A stretch of 64,000 nt of DNA from Brachypodium distachyon. Its lineage: Eukaryota; Streptophyta; Magnoliopsida; Poales; Poaceae. The stretch spans positions 11,390,624 to 11,454,623 of the forward strand of contig NC_016134.3 of the NCBI RefSeq assembly GCF_000005505.3, read 5' to 3'. A program made the translations under genes and the position numbers. Positions 21,797 to 32,403 of this stretch are shown here, piece by piece. Position 1 is the stretch's first letter. Each line of letters starts with the position of its first letter. Below the pieces are notes generated by a model. It did no database searches. It was not told the DNA's origin and saw only the letters and a program-made list of their open reading frames with translations.

Positions 21797-22404
21797 TTTG
21801 ACAGAAGCGATTTGAGTATTTTTCAGCTAAAACAGAACAGTACTTTGGATTTTTGTTCATTAAGATATTAGAGGAAACCAAAAGTATGTTGCACAGCTCT
21901 GTTCATATATTACTTGTGAACAATTCTTGACACGCAAAGGCGTTCATTGAAAAGTCGTTTATGTTCTTACAAGGCATTGTTCGTCGATAGCGTTCCCTGC
22001 CGATCAGCCTGAGTTCGCAAATAACACAAGCTGTAGCAGTGGATAGAAAATCAAAAGTTCACAAATATTTTGGGATGTGTTTGCCTCCAAGCAGTGGAGT
22101 TCACATTTTAATTTCAATTTCAGTTTGCTGGTTTACCGCTGTAAATGCTTTCCTGTGTCGCAGTTCATTTATCGAGCTAGAGTACTCTGTTTTCCGTTCT
22201 GTCGTTTTATTTTTCGTTATGCTTTTTTAATGGAGTGCGATCACAGTTTTGCGGGCGGGTGAAGAGATCAGGAATTATAGATACTTCATATTTGAGCCTT
22301 CGAGTCCAAGATAATTTCAGAAAACAAACATTATTGACACGTACACAAATCGTGGATACAGTATGTAAACCACTTATTGCAGAGCCATGAATGCCAAGCA
22401 AATC
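21797..22404 (+). ncRNA. PHAS unit 12, putative phasiRNA precursor
   Basis: The site at 21861-21882 is TAAGATATTAGAG then GAAACCAAA. It has a fully complementary seed half and about two mismatches overall, one of the strongest in the window. The TATA box is 96 bp upstream. Predicted cleavage is between 21872 and 21873. The downstream tract matches units 9 and 13 up to GCAGAGCCATGAATG, where those units meet a dirigent 3' end. Here the sequence switches to the segmental duplication instead. Confidence 0.7.
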
Positions 22405-22483
22405 AAGTAGGAGTAATACCACCATCCATACCCATGTAGTCCCCTTCGACAGTGATGATCACTGTAGGATAATAGTGCAATAT

Positions 22484-23684
22484 AAAGATCAAAGATCGAT
22501 TACGTCAAGGGGGGGGGGGTAAATGTGACCAATTTTAAGTTTTTTTCAAAAATGAAGACTGAAAACAGTCATAGTACTTCAAGAACAAAATTTTACTTAG
22601 CAAATTTTAGAGTTGCAGCGGAATAAAAAAAGATGAACAAGTTAAGCAGTAGCAGTGAAGACAAAAACGGTAAGAACAATTGTACTTCAACAGAAAGTAT
22701 AAGATTGAGAAACGATATCACCAGAACATGAAGACACAGAGATTTGTTTTCCGAAGTTCAGATTGTTAGCACAATCCTACGTCTCTGTTGAGGGGGCTGA
22801 GTCACACAAGACTCACGGACACACAAGTCCACCCAATCCTCCTCAGTTAAGATCTAAGTCTTGCCCAGTTACTCTTGGTAGATCTTGAGGTGATCTCCGG
22901 ACCTTCACAGACTGGTTGATGGCGAATCACAAGATTTGATTGCTCTTCAACACTGACTCCTAGCCGTCTAGGTGATGCCAATCACGAAGAGTAACAAGTT
23001 TCAAGTGTTCGGTTAGAGAGGGGATCCCATTCTTCACGCTCAGTTCAGCTCTAAGGGTTTTCTTAGATGTACTTCAAAACATATCCTTGGGGATCACCAC
23101 CGAACCCGTTCGGGGTGGGTCGTCTTATATAGCCTTCGCCACGGCCGATCTAGCCGTTGTGACCCATTGGATAAAGTGATCCCCGAGACTCCAGCTCACA
23201 CTTTATCTTTTTGTTTCACAACGGTTAGATTACGTGGTCAAAATGTAAAGCGACAAAGTTTTTCAAACACATTTGAAATCAGAGTGAAGACTTCACGCGG
23301 AAGTTTCTGTGAAGCCTGAAATGTTTCATTCTTCACTCACACAGAAAATGGTTTTCGCCTAATCTGAACATGAAGAATAGGTTTTACCTAAACCAGCTCC
23401 ACACTTCAAACCCTTCTTAATACTATGGCGTTCATATACTCAAGTGAAGAAAAAGCTACGGAAAGACCTGTGAAGAAAGCTATGCTTCACATTCTTCACC
23501 GTTCTTCACTGAGTTTTTCATACTTCAAGCCAGTAGTTGTACTTCAATTTTTAGGGGTCGTCGATGCTGGTTAAACCAACTCTTCTGAGGAACTAAAACC
23601 TGAAACACTCCGTGTAACTCATTAGTTCCTCAACCATGTTGTCATCATTCATCAAAACCCATACAGGGGCAAGGTTTCCCTTTC
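22484..23684. mobile_element. 1.2-kb non-coding element related to 1827-4380
   Basis: The right end (ATCAAAACCCATACAGGGGC...TTTCCCTTTCA) has the same layout as the end of 1827-4380, and the left contains GTCAAGG(G)n-TAAATG. Flanks carry AATAT (22479-22483 and 23685-23689). The interior has no coding potential. A GCCTTCGCCACGGCCGATC-containing, tandem CTTCAC-rich interior is seen. Confidence 0.6.
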
Positions 23685-23932
23685 AATATCGCCAACTGCG
23701 GATATCGTTTCTCCTCACAGGTTGACGAACGATTGTGCTCGGCAATAGTTAGATCGGATGAACTGATTTTTGGAATTTAAAACAAACAAAAGAAGGTTTT
23801 CCCACCCTAAAGCAAAACAAGATCATCTACCGCTAAACATCACAAGCAATGATCCAAGATAGGGATAGAAACAACTATGAGATTCATGAGAGTGACTGCA
23901 ATATTTTTGGTATTTTCAATTTACTTGAGAAT

Positions 23933-24986
23933 TAGTGTTTGGTTGGTGAAACGAGGTGGAATGTAATGGAACCGTTCTAGATTTGAGAGTGATTCATGCG
24001 TTTGGTTGAGAGAATATGTCAAAGTGGAACGGAACCAACTGGTTCCCACAGAAGGAATATTCCATTGTTATTCGGAACCACCTCGTTCCTCCGAAAACAA
24101 GGAATGGTTCGGTTCCACTTCTTTCTCCTCTAGCGCCTGCTCTTCTCCTCACCGCCCATGCTCTTCTCCTCCTGGTCCACCGTCTCGGCAAGATCCAGTG
24201 CGGATGCCGGAGGTCGACGACAGCGACTAGAATCCTGTCCTCCTCACCTACCGGCAGCGAGGAGCTGTTGCGCGCGATGGGGAGCGGCTGTGGGCCGCGG
24301 GGAAAAGCTGCGGCGGCGGTTCTCCTACGCGGCTTCGCCTCCCTCCTCTTCTCTCTCACGCGCTGCCCCTCTGCTATTTCATCTAGCCCGCCCCTCTGCT
24401 GTCGTGCCTCTCGATCCGCCCCTCTGTGCTTCCCTCTAGCACCACCCCCTCTACTGGATTTGTTTTTTGAGAAACCATCTGCTGGATTTGTTGCTCTGCT
24501 GGCGACGGAGAGAGGAGGTCGGCGATGGGAACATCCCAGCTAGTACCGTTGATCGATTGATGAGTAAATCTGATTAATCGGCTAAATTATTTTTTCTCCA
24601 TGTGTATTTGCCTCTCTCGTCCCAATCTCTCTGTATGGATCTCCATGGCCGTGGCTGCTGTACAGGATGCTTCTTCGGTGGTAAAAAAATTGTTGATGCT
24701 GATAAATGCAAATAACATGTTGATTTTTTTATCTAATGGTTGCATCCATACTCCAGTTTACAATGGTAACCTGACCGGTGGTGATTGCATCGATGTTATC
24801 TCATTCCATCCTCCCAACCATACACAAAATGGAACCATTCCATTCCATTCCATCTCCTTAACCAAACAAGATTCATAGTCATTTCATCTTCTCAACCAAA
24901 CACTTGAACCTAGTGAAATGGAATGTAATGGAATGGAACGGAACCATTCCATTCCATTCCACCCCACTCTGGAACCAAACACAGCC
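23933..24986. mobile_element. 1.05-kb TIR element with TGTTTGGTT ends
   Basis: Starts GTGTTTGGTTGG and ends GGAACCAAACACAGCC. Multiple GGAATGG/CCATTCC repeats are at both ends. The uninterrupted target is seen at 14205-14225. The 3-bp target duplication is ambiguous (TTA/CTA). A GC-rich centre (24120-24540) gives long frames on both strands but no domain. Confidence 0.55.
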
Positions 24987-25447
24987 TAAAGCACTAAAAC
25001 AAGCATTCATCAAAGACAGGGGCAGAAGCAGATAATAAGAGATTGGGACAGAACATCTAAGTAGTAATTTTTATAACACAAGCAAACGCCGAGAGATTAG
25101 GGAAATAGGAAGTTTTGGGATTCAGGAATAGAATGGGCTAAAAAAACAAGACTAGTACGAAATTAGTACAGGCGATGATGCAATAGTTCACACAAATCAT
25201 GAACTACTGCTAAGACAAAATCATCACTTCACTCCATGGGTTTCCAACTCACACATCAATCAGGTACTGAAGCAACAAGCAGTAAATAAGATAAGGGAGA
25301 GGAACTAATCAGGATGAACTTAGGAGATGAAGCAGCACAAGTTGGAGAAAGGGAAGAAGTTGCAGGAGATTCTTGTGCATACTAGCTTTGTACAAAATCC
25401 GAGTATTGATGGGAGTAATAATATACAGTATTATAACTCATTATTAG

Positions 25448-25640
25448 AGTAGCGTGCATGACATTCGAGTTTTGACCGCTAGCTACTCTTTGTTGATTCA
25501 TCATTTCTTTGCAAACTGCATGCACACACAGATGCCAGGCAAACAATCACAAGGATGCAGTGACTTAGCTAGTTGGCAAAAAATGTGTGAAAGAGCATAT
25601 TTATACATATAATTCACCTGTTCCCTAGCTTAGCTAGAGC
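25448..25640 (+). promoter_or_regulatory. PHAS unit 13 promoter module, TATA degraded
   Basis: The block matches unit 6 closely up to ATAATTCACCTG. The CTCTATATATAAGCTTAG segment is replaced by TTCCCTAGCTTAG, so no TATA box is visible. Confidence 0.55.
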
Positions 25641-25654
25641 TTCCCACTGGTTGA

Positions 25655-26440
25655 TGCATGCTCCACAGAAGAGATTTGAATATTTTCCAGCTAAAAGAAT
25701 ACTAGTAGTAGTTCGGATTTTTGTTCACTAAGATATAAGAGGAAACCAAAAGTATCTTGCACCTTTGTGCATATGTTATTTGGGAATAACTTTTGAAATA
25801 CAATATCGCACATTGCAAAATCGTTTACGTTCTTAAAAGGCATGGTTTATGGATAGACCAATTGATTTTGGGTCTAGATTTGATCATGCCGTGTCGATCA
25901 TCGTCAGGTTCGCAAATAGCACAGTCTGTAGCATTGGATAAAAATCAAGAGTTCACTAATATGTTGAGACGTGTTTGCTTCCAAGCGGTGGAGTTTACGT
26001 TTTCTTTTAGTATCTTTTTTCTTTCGGTAACAAAAGTTCTTCCATGTATCTCTAGATCTGTCACCCACTCGCCTGCGTGGCTCTCATACCGTGCCCTCTT
26101 GTTATCTCGGTACTGTAACTGAGCTGATGATGACACGGTCATTTAGCTAAGATGGTCATTCGTGTCGTCGACATGATAACACGGTCTCCATGGGCCATGG
26201 CTGAAGTTCGTGTTTCCAAGCTTTTTCTCTCTTTAATCTATTGCAATGCAGGGTCATTTAGCTACTTCTTCGCAGAAAAGATTCATTTAGCTACCACGTA
26301 CCACCACACATTCTGCTGAATATACTGAGGAATTACAGAAACTTTTTATTTTTGGCCCTTGGGTTCCAACATAATTTCAGAAAACAAACGTTATTGCCAC
26401 ATATACAAATCGTGGCGACAGTATGTAATCCACTTATTGC
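25655..26440 (+). ncRNA. PHAS unit 13, putative phasiRNA precursor
   Basis: The site at 25729-25750 is TAAGATATAAGAG then GAAACCAAA, with the seed half perfect. Predicted cleavage is between 25740 and 25741. The TATA box has decayed. The downstream tract runs convergently toward the intact dirigent gene. The 3' limit is approximate. Confidence 0.55.
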
Positions 26441-26494
26441 AGAGCCAGGAATGTAAGCAAAGCAGCCCTTTCCAAACAGAGCAACAAGAAATTC

Positions 26495-26977
26495 TCACGG
26501 GTTGACGAACACGTCGAGCTCAAGCACGGCATTAGGGTGATCAAGCCTTACAGTCTTCCACAACACATACCCTCTGGCCATCCTAAACTGTCCTGTGCCG
26601 CCGACCACGGCAAGCTCCCTCACCGCTGCGCCGATGTCGTCCCGGCCAACCACGGTGACCGACGAGCCCGCGTAGGCGCCGGAGGTGAGCACGACGTCCA
26701 TGGTGACCAGCAGCTCCGGGTTGCCCCTCGACGCCCAGATGTACTGCCCCTGCGCGCGCCCCACCAATGCCGATGACGGCGAGTCGCTGGCCGTGAGAAC
26801 GTCGTCGATCACGATCGTGTCGCCGAAGTGGCCCTTGGGCCCGTTCAGCACTTGCACTGCTGTTGGGGATGCGCCGGTTAGGACGTCGTGCATGTAGAAG
26901 TGCAGGTGCGCCGATGCCGCCGATGCCGGCGCCGGGTGCGCCGCCATGGCCAGAGCCAGGAACAGAGCGAGCAGCAT
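26495..26977 (-). CDS. Dirigent-domain secreted protein (160 aa)
   Basis: Single-exon gene. I chose the ATG at 26977: it starts a signal peptide (MLLALFLALAMAAHPAPASA), and upstream in-frame codons contain no ATG. The mature part is one dirigent domain: HLHFYMHDVLTG near residues 24-35, then GDTIVIDDVLT, GQYIWASRGN, SSVTVVGRDDIGAA, VVGGTGQFRMARGYV near 123-138 and AVLELDVFV at the end. Dirigent proteins are secreted beta-barrels that direct stereoselective phenoxy-radical coupling in lignan and lignin-like metabolism. The substrate here is unknown. Length is usual for the family. A TATA box lies at 27087-27095. A decayed paralogue is at 18732-19167. Confidence 0.9.
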   Translation of the reverse strand: MLLALFLALAMAAHPAPASAASAHLHFYMHDVLTGASPTAVQVLNGPKGHFGDTIVIDDVLTASDSPSSALVGRAQGQYIWASRGNPELLVTMDVVLTSGAYAGSSVTVVGRDDIGAAVRELAVVGGTGQFRMARGYVLWKTVRLDHPNAVLELDVFVNP

Positions 26978-27086
26978 GGCTAAGAGGTCTATCAGAGCCC
27001 CTGAGCTCAAGGTAGAAGAAGTAGTGTGTGATGAAGTCTGAACGATGTGTTATTTCTGCTGGCTGCGTCTGCATATGCTAATCGGG

Positions 27087-27095
27087 TATATATAC
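27087..27095 (-). promoter_or_regulatory. TATA box of the dirigent gene
   Basis: Minus strand GTGTATATATACCC, about 110 bp upstream of the chosen ATG and leaving a leader of roughly 80 nt. Confidence 0.55.
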
Positions 27096-27109
27096 ACACG
27101 CAAACGGAG

Positions 27110-27670
27110 GTTACAATTGTGGACTGTGAATGACCATCTGATGGTGGGTCGCCTTCAAAATTAATCCTAATGTTGATGGTGGGTCGCCTTCTGAATTAAT
27201 CTGACAGGCAATATGTTGTGTTCCTCCAGCTGTATAGATCGTGCATGCATGGTCCCTTGTGTAATGGTGTGTGTGTGAGTGTGATATATGTGCCCCCACT
27301 GCAGATCGATCCAGATCTATGAACAGTAATGTCCACGCTAGCTGGCTACCGTGCAACCAACATCATGCAGAGATAATTTTGCTGCAGCATGTGACCCATA
27401 TTCGGATCTCCCACAACTAATTGTGTCTTTGCAGCAACGGAAGAGGAACTCTCCCGGCCGGCCTCCGCATCCAGAAATGCACACAGTGACAGAACAATTG
27501 TGAATAATAGTGATGTATTGCCGGTGGATACTTATCGATGCTGTAGGTTTACACTTGCATATTGTTATTCTTTTCATGCCATTGTTGGCATGGCAGCTTT
27601 GCAATCAAATCTCAGAGTTCTTGTTTGTCTTCATATATACTGGTGCACAGATCCAAGGAGCGACAATGGC
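27110..27670. other. Upstream region of the dirigent gene and spacer
   Basis: Contains a short direct repeat GATGGTGGGTCGCCTTC (27137 and 27175). No other feature supported. Confidence 0.35.
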
Positions 27671-27674
27671 ATTT

Positions 27675-27800
27675 ATGCATAGCACCATAAGCATGATCTG
27701 CCCCAAAGAAAAACAAAACAAAAAATAACACCAATCGCTCATGCTAATATGGTGACCTGATGAATTCTTCGGTACGAGTACCAGAGTATTTGTATATATA
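27675..27800 (+). promoter_or_regulatory. PHAS unit 14 (family B) upstream module
   Basis: Family-B block with ATAAGCATGATCTGC, as in 39360-39400 and 40385-40410. TATATATA at 27793-27800 lies 84 bp before the site. Confidence 0.5.
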
Positions 27801-27824
27801 TGCACATAGCATTTGGGAGTACTT

Positions 27825-28181
27825 TCACTATCCCCATACAAATATATGGAGGTCCCAACTATCATCAAGGATGCATTGAGATATTGGAGTAAACCAACAA
27901 ATAATGTGTTTTAGTTGACCAAGTTTGTAAGGCAAGAATGATTGCACTCTGTGTTTTTATTCTTGAGAAATGATGTTCGATGGTCATTTGCCTATAGACT
28001 TTGTGGTGTCATCTTTCTTTTAACTTTTGGAGTCGCTATCAATGTCGATAAAACAAAATATTGTGAGACCCAGTAGCTTGATGTTTTTGGTGAGAGTAGT
28101 TCAATGTTGCCATGTTTATTTAAAGGCTAGGCCATGGAATATTTATTAGGCTCACCAAAGGGAGAAGGTGCGTACAAATTG
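27825..28181 (+). ncRNA. PHAS unit 14 (family B), putative phasiRNA precursor
   Basis: The site at 27877-27898 is TGAGATATTGGAG then TAAACCAAC. It mismatches miR2275 at the last base and at one central position. Predicted cleavage is between 27888 and 27889. The tract CACCAAAGGGAGAAGGTG near 28155 resembles the leader at 39575. The MULE inserted just beyond. Confidence 0.5.
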
Positions 28182-28440
28182 TTAAATAATACGATTTTTT
28201 TAATCATTTTCGAAAATAATACGGGTTTTTTAAAAATTTCAGGAATAATACGGCCTCGGCCTAACCCAGGCCGATTAGGCCCAGTCGGCCTGGCCGAAGC
28301 TGATTAGGCCCGGTCGGCCTGGCCCAGGCCGAATGGAGGCGGGCATTTTCGGTGCCGGCCGACTAGCGCCTCAGTTGGCCTAGCCCAGGCCGACTGGCCT
28401 TTCGGCTTAGCCGTGGCCGACTGGAGCCGACAGGGGCGCG
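28182..28440 (+). repeat. MULE left terminal inverted repeat and subterminal repeats
   Basis: AT-rich outer 70 bp with three AATAATACG copies, then GGCCTGGCC-type repeats. Inverted counterpart at 36890-37230. Confidence 0.7.
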
Positions 28441-28909
28441 GGCCCTCTTCCTTTCCCTTTTTCTTTATTCCTCCTCTCCTTCCCTTCTTCCTCCCCAGCC
28501 TGAGCAGCCCAGCGCCCAGCTCCTGCTTGCCCGTTCCCTTCTGTTCTTCTTCTCCTCTTCTTCTTCCTCAAAAATGACCCAATTTCTAGCCAAAATTAGT
28601 GAGTTTTGTTCCCGTTTAACCCACAAAACTGCATCCCCTTGCTATTTAGCACCCAATGACACCTTGATCTACTGTTTTCGTAAAACATGTAGAGCCAATT
28701 TCGTATTGCTAAGTTGGGGCAATGGCGGTGGTTTGGAGGAGTTTGGAGGTGGTGGTGGTGCTCATCCGGTAACTGTGAGGCTGCTCGAGGTTGGTGTTCA
28801 CACGCTTCAAGGGTAAATCCCAATCTCTCACATATTTATCCTAGCTTTATCCTATAATGTATATGTTTATGAGGATACGTGTGTATGTATATATAGAAGT
28901 ATGTTTTAG

Positions 28910-29300
28910 CGTTTGGTAGTGCTCATTATTTTGGACAACGGTTAATGTCGTATTGCTTAGTATTTGATGCGTCTAAATATTATGGCCAATAGTAATATGT
29001 TTTGATAGACTAGATTTTTTTTATGCTGTACTATTTAGTATTTGACGCATATTAATATTTTAAATCTGTCGTACTGCTTAGTATTTGACGCGTCTAAATA
29101 GTATGGCTGGTAGTAATAGGTTTTGATAGGCTAGATTTTATTTATGACGTACTGTTTAGTATTTGACGCTAATCTGTCGTATTGTTTAGTATTTGACGCG
29201 TATTAATATTTTTAATATGCCGTACTGCTTAGTATTTGACGCGTCTTAATATTTTTATATGCCATACTGCTTAGTATTTGACGCGTCTAAACATTTTTTT
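28910..29300 (+). repeat. Tandem repeat in the MULE transposase leader
   Basis: About eight degenerate copies of a unit around GTACTGCTTAGTATTTGACG then CGTCTAAATA, directly before the transposase ATG. Confidence 0.7.
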
Positions 29301-29311
29301 AGGCATCAGAG

Positions 29312-32038
29312 ATGTCCGGTGTAGTGAAGTTTGTTTTTTACTACGGTTCCGGTACTGTCTTAACAACTGAGCACAGAGCTGATCTGAGTCAGTTTAAGTA
29401 TGTGGAGTTGGATCTAACGGCCCCTCAAACATGGACGTTTAGTCAGTTGCAGGAATGATTGGTAGGATGTTTAGCGCTCAATCCTGAAACATACACCGTC
29501 CGTGTGCAAGCATTGTGGACCAAGTCAAATTCAAATATTTTCTAGGTTTTGAGGCCGATAGACCGGACATCAAAGTGGGTGCGCTGGTTAGAAAATTGCG
29601 AGAAAAGGGGAACTACACCTGTCGCCTTAATCCAGGTTGTCGCTCATGAGACCAATCCAGCTGAAAGCGAGGGTGAATCAAGTTATGACTTGTCCAATGC
29701 AAACTCTGTGTCGAATGCTGGAGGTGGTGGTCATGAATCAGGCTAGAGCTCCGAGGCAGTAGGAGAGGATGAGTACACTGGCGAGGCAGATGCGGACGAA
29801 GAAGATGGTCACTTGCAGAACCAGATGGAGGATGAAGATATAGATGGTCGTAGTTCTTATGACGATGAGTCTCATGAGTCGGACAAAGAGGAGGTGCCGA
29901 TTCCTGAATCATGGAATCAGGACTTCTCTTCAGCTATGACCGTGAACAATGGGCACGACTCTGCATGGCAATATCATCAGAACAACATTGCGAAGGGTGC
30001 CAGATTTCCTGACAACAAACATCTGCAGGATGCAATAATTGCTTGGGCAATGTCCACGCAAAGGGTTTTCAAAACAAGAGTCTCTTCACAAAAATATGTG
30101 ACAATGGAGTGCGAACAAATAAATTGTCCCACGAGGGTGCATGGCTATGTTCCTAAGTATGACACAGATTGGGTTGTGAGTGACTAGGTGTTGCACACAT
30201 GTGTCATTCCCAATATCCCTCAAGACCATCGTAACCTCTCGTCGATGCTTCTTGCTCGGTTGCTTTACACGGAGATAGTGGAGAGCAAAACAATGGAAGT
30301 GAAGGCCATCATGCATAAGGTTAGGATAAGGTTTAAGTACAACATTTCGTATGGAAAGGCTTGGAGGGCTAAGCAGAGGGCTCTTGAGGAAAGATTTGGT
30401 TCGTTTTTCGACTCGTACGACTCTGTTGTCCGCCTCCTCCATACACTACAAGCCCTTAATCCAGGCACCTATGTCGAGATCCAACACTTCCTGCACCCAG
30501 AGTATCCAACTGTGAGGGTGCTGCATCGACTATTCTTCACTTTCGGTGTATGCGTCCAAGTTTTCAATCATTGTCGACCAGTGATATGCGTAGATGGTAC
30601 TTTTCTCACTGGCAAATACAGGGGGCAAATCTTGACCGCCATTGGTCAAGACGGCAACAATCAAATCGTTCCGCTCGCATTTGCTTTCGTGGAGGGTGAG
30701 AACATTGAAAGTTGGTTATGGTTTTTCAGGCAGGTCAAGAGAGCAGTTGTGCATAATAAGCCAAATGTGTGCATCCTTCATGACAGACATGCAGGCATTC
30801 TCAGTGCGATAAGGACACTGACAAACCCTGGGCCTGATGAACAAACTCCATGGCAGGACATGCAGAGTCGTTGGTGCATGCGGCATTTGGGGGCCAACTT
30901 CTTCTCGCAATTCAGGAACAAGTCGCTTATGAATCTATTCAAGAAACTCTGCAAACAGAACCAACAATGGAAGTACACTAGGATACGTGGTTATCTTGAT
31001 GAGTTCACGAAGAAACATGTTATGGAGAGGAGAGAGGCACGAGCCACAGCGGTAGCAGCACATGTAACAGCAGTGGCTGCACAGACAGCAGTTGGAACAG
31101 GACCAGCTGAGGAAGAACCTGTTGGGGTTTGTGACTTGCCAGGGTTTGACCCACCCGGCACTAGGAGAAGGGTTGGGAGGCAGATTAAAAACTTTCAGTA
31201 GTGGATAGAGCACGAGCCTCTGGAGCGGTGGTCTTTGCTGCACGACACACATGGCGCTAGGTACGACGTCATGACTACTAACCTGGCAGAAACATACAAC
31301 TTTGTCCTAAGGGGAAATAGGGCTTTACCACTTACAGCAATCGTCGAGGGTATTTTCCATGGCTCGGTGAAGTATTTCAAAGATAGGCGCCAGAGAGCTG
31401 AAATGCATATCATGAACAACCCAAATACACGGTACTGTGAAAAGATTATGAAGTACATGGATGAGAAGATGGAAAAAGCTAGGTCTCATACTGTCGTCGC
31501 CATCGGTAATCAAGAACACAGGTTTGAGGTGCCCTTGCCAACTGACAAGTTCGGTTGTGGAAATGAATTGAGGACACAGGAGGTGAAGATTGGAAATGAA
31601 GCGTGGCCAACGTGTGAGTGCACCTGCAACAAACCAAAGTTGCTTCACCTACCTTGCTCATATGTACTTGCTGCTTGCGGGCAGCTAGGGATGGACGCAA
31701 TCTCATTTGTGTCTCCCTATTACCTGAAAGAGTCTGTGCTTAGCACATGGACGGATGAGATGCTAGGGTTTCGTGCAATGGGCAATTTCAATAAGGTAAC
31801 CCCTAGTGAAAGGCGGTACATCCCTGACCCCGGGCTACTGTGGACAGGCACAGGCAGACGCCCGTCCAGGCGCATCCGAAATGATATGGATGAATCTGAA
31901 ACCGAAGGACCTTCACGACAATGTTTTCTATGCAACCATTTTGGCCATAAGGACACTTATTGTCCAACTTTCGGTACTAGCGGAGCTACTGCCCGTGGAA
32001 GAGGGAGACGTGGACGACGAGGGAGAGGAAGAAACTAG
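29312..32038 (+). pseudogene. mudrA-like: mudrA-type MULE transposase, one frame with five in-frame stops
   Basis: A single frame runs 909 codons from the ATG at 29312 to the stop at 32036-32038 without a frameshift. It is broken by stops at 29456 (TGA), 29543, 29744, 30185 and 31199 (TAG). Each is one transition from a Trp or Gln codon. Domains in order: N-terminal MuDR-type region; MULE transposase domain (VICVDGTFLTGKYRGQ, VPLAFAFVEGEN, LHDRHAGILSAI, CMRHLGANF, TTNLAETYNFVLRG); SWIM-like finger (CTCNKPKLLHLPC with SY where SH is usual); and a CX2CX4HX4C zinc knuckle (CFLCNHFGHKDTYC) before an Arg/Gly-rich tail. The acidic catalytic residues look retained. Related copies could in principle mobilise this element in trans. 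Confidence 0.9.
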
Positions 32039-32049
32039 ACTATGGCCTT

Positions 32050-32395
32050 AATATGTACTATGTGTTAATTTGTACTGTATGTTTTAATTTGTACTCTATG
32101 TGGAACTATGTTATAATTTGTACTCTATGTGGAACTGTGTTTTAATTTGTACTATATGTGAAACTATGTGTTAATTTGTACTCTATTTTTTAATTTGTAC
32201 TCTATGTGGAACTAAGTTTTAATTTGTACTCTATGTGAAACTATGTGTTAATTTGTGTCCTATGTTTTAATTTGTATTCTATGTGGAACTATGTGTTAAT
32301 TTGTACTCTTTGTTCAACTATGTTTTAATATGTACTCTCAGTTTAACTATGCTTAACTTTGTATTGTATGTCTAACTATGTTTATAAATGTTGCA
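32050..32395 (+). repeat. Tandem repeat between transposase and plant mobile domain gene
   Basis: About twelve degenerate copies of TTAATTTGTACTCTATGTGG followed by AACTATGT. It lies in the presumed 3' UTR/intergenic region. Confidence 0.75.
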
Positions 32396-32403
32396 GGTAC
32401 AAA

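Larger units (their letters stand above)
22405..25780. repeat. Segmental duplication copy 2, with two nested insertions
   Basis: Matches 13860-15010 in order: CAAGTAGGAGTAATACCACC, GCTCGGCAATAGTTAGATCG, GGGACAGAACATCTAAGTAG, then a PHAS unit. Insertions at 22484-23684 and 23933-24986 are absent from copy 1, so they postdate the duplication. Confidence 0.75.

Noticed and set aside
23994..24543. Overlapping open frames on both strands inside the TIR element
   Set aside because: GC-rich interior of a non-autonomous element. No recognisable transposase or captured gene.
28910..29300. CRISPR-like regularly spaced repeats
   Set aside because: Ordinary degenerate tandem repeat without unique spacers, in a eukaryotic transposon.
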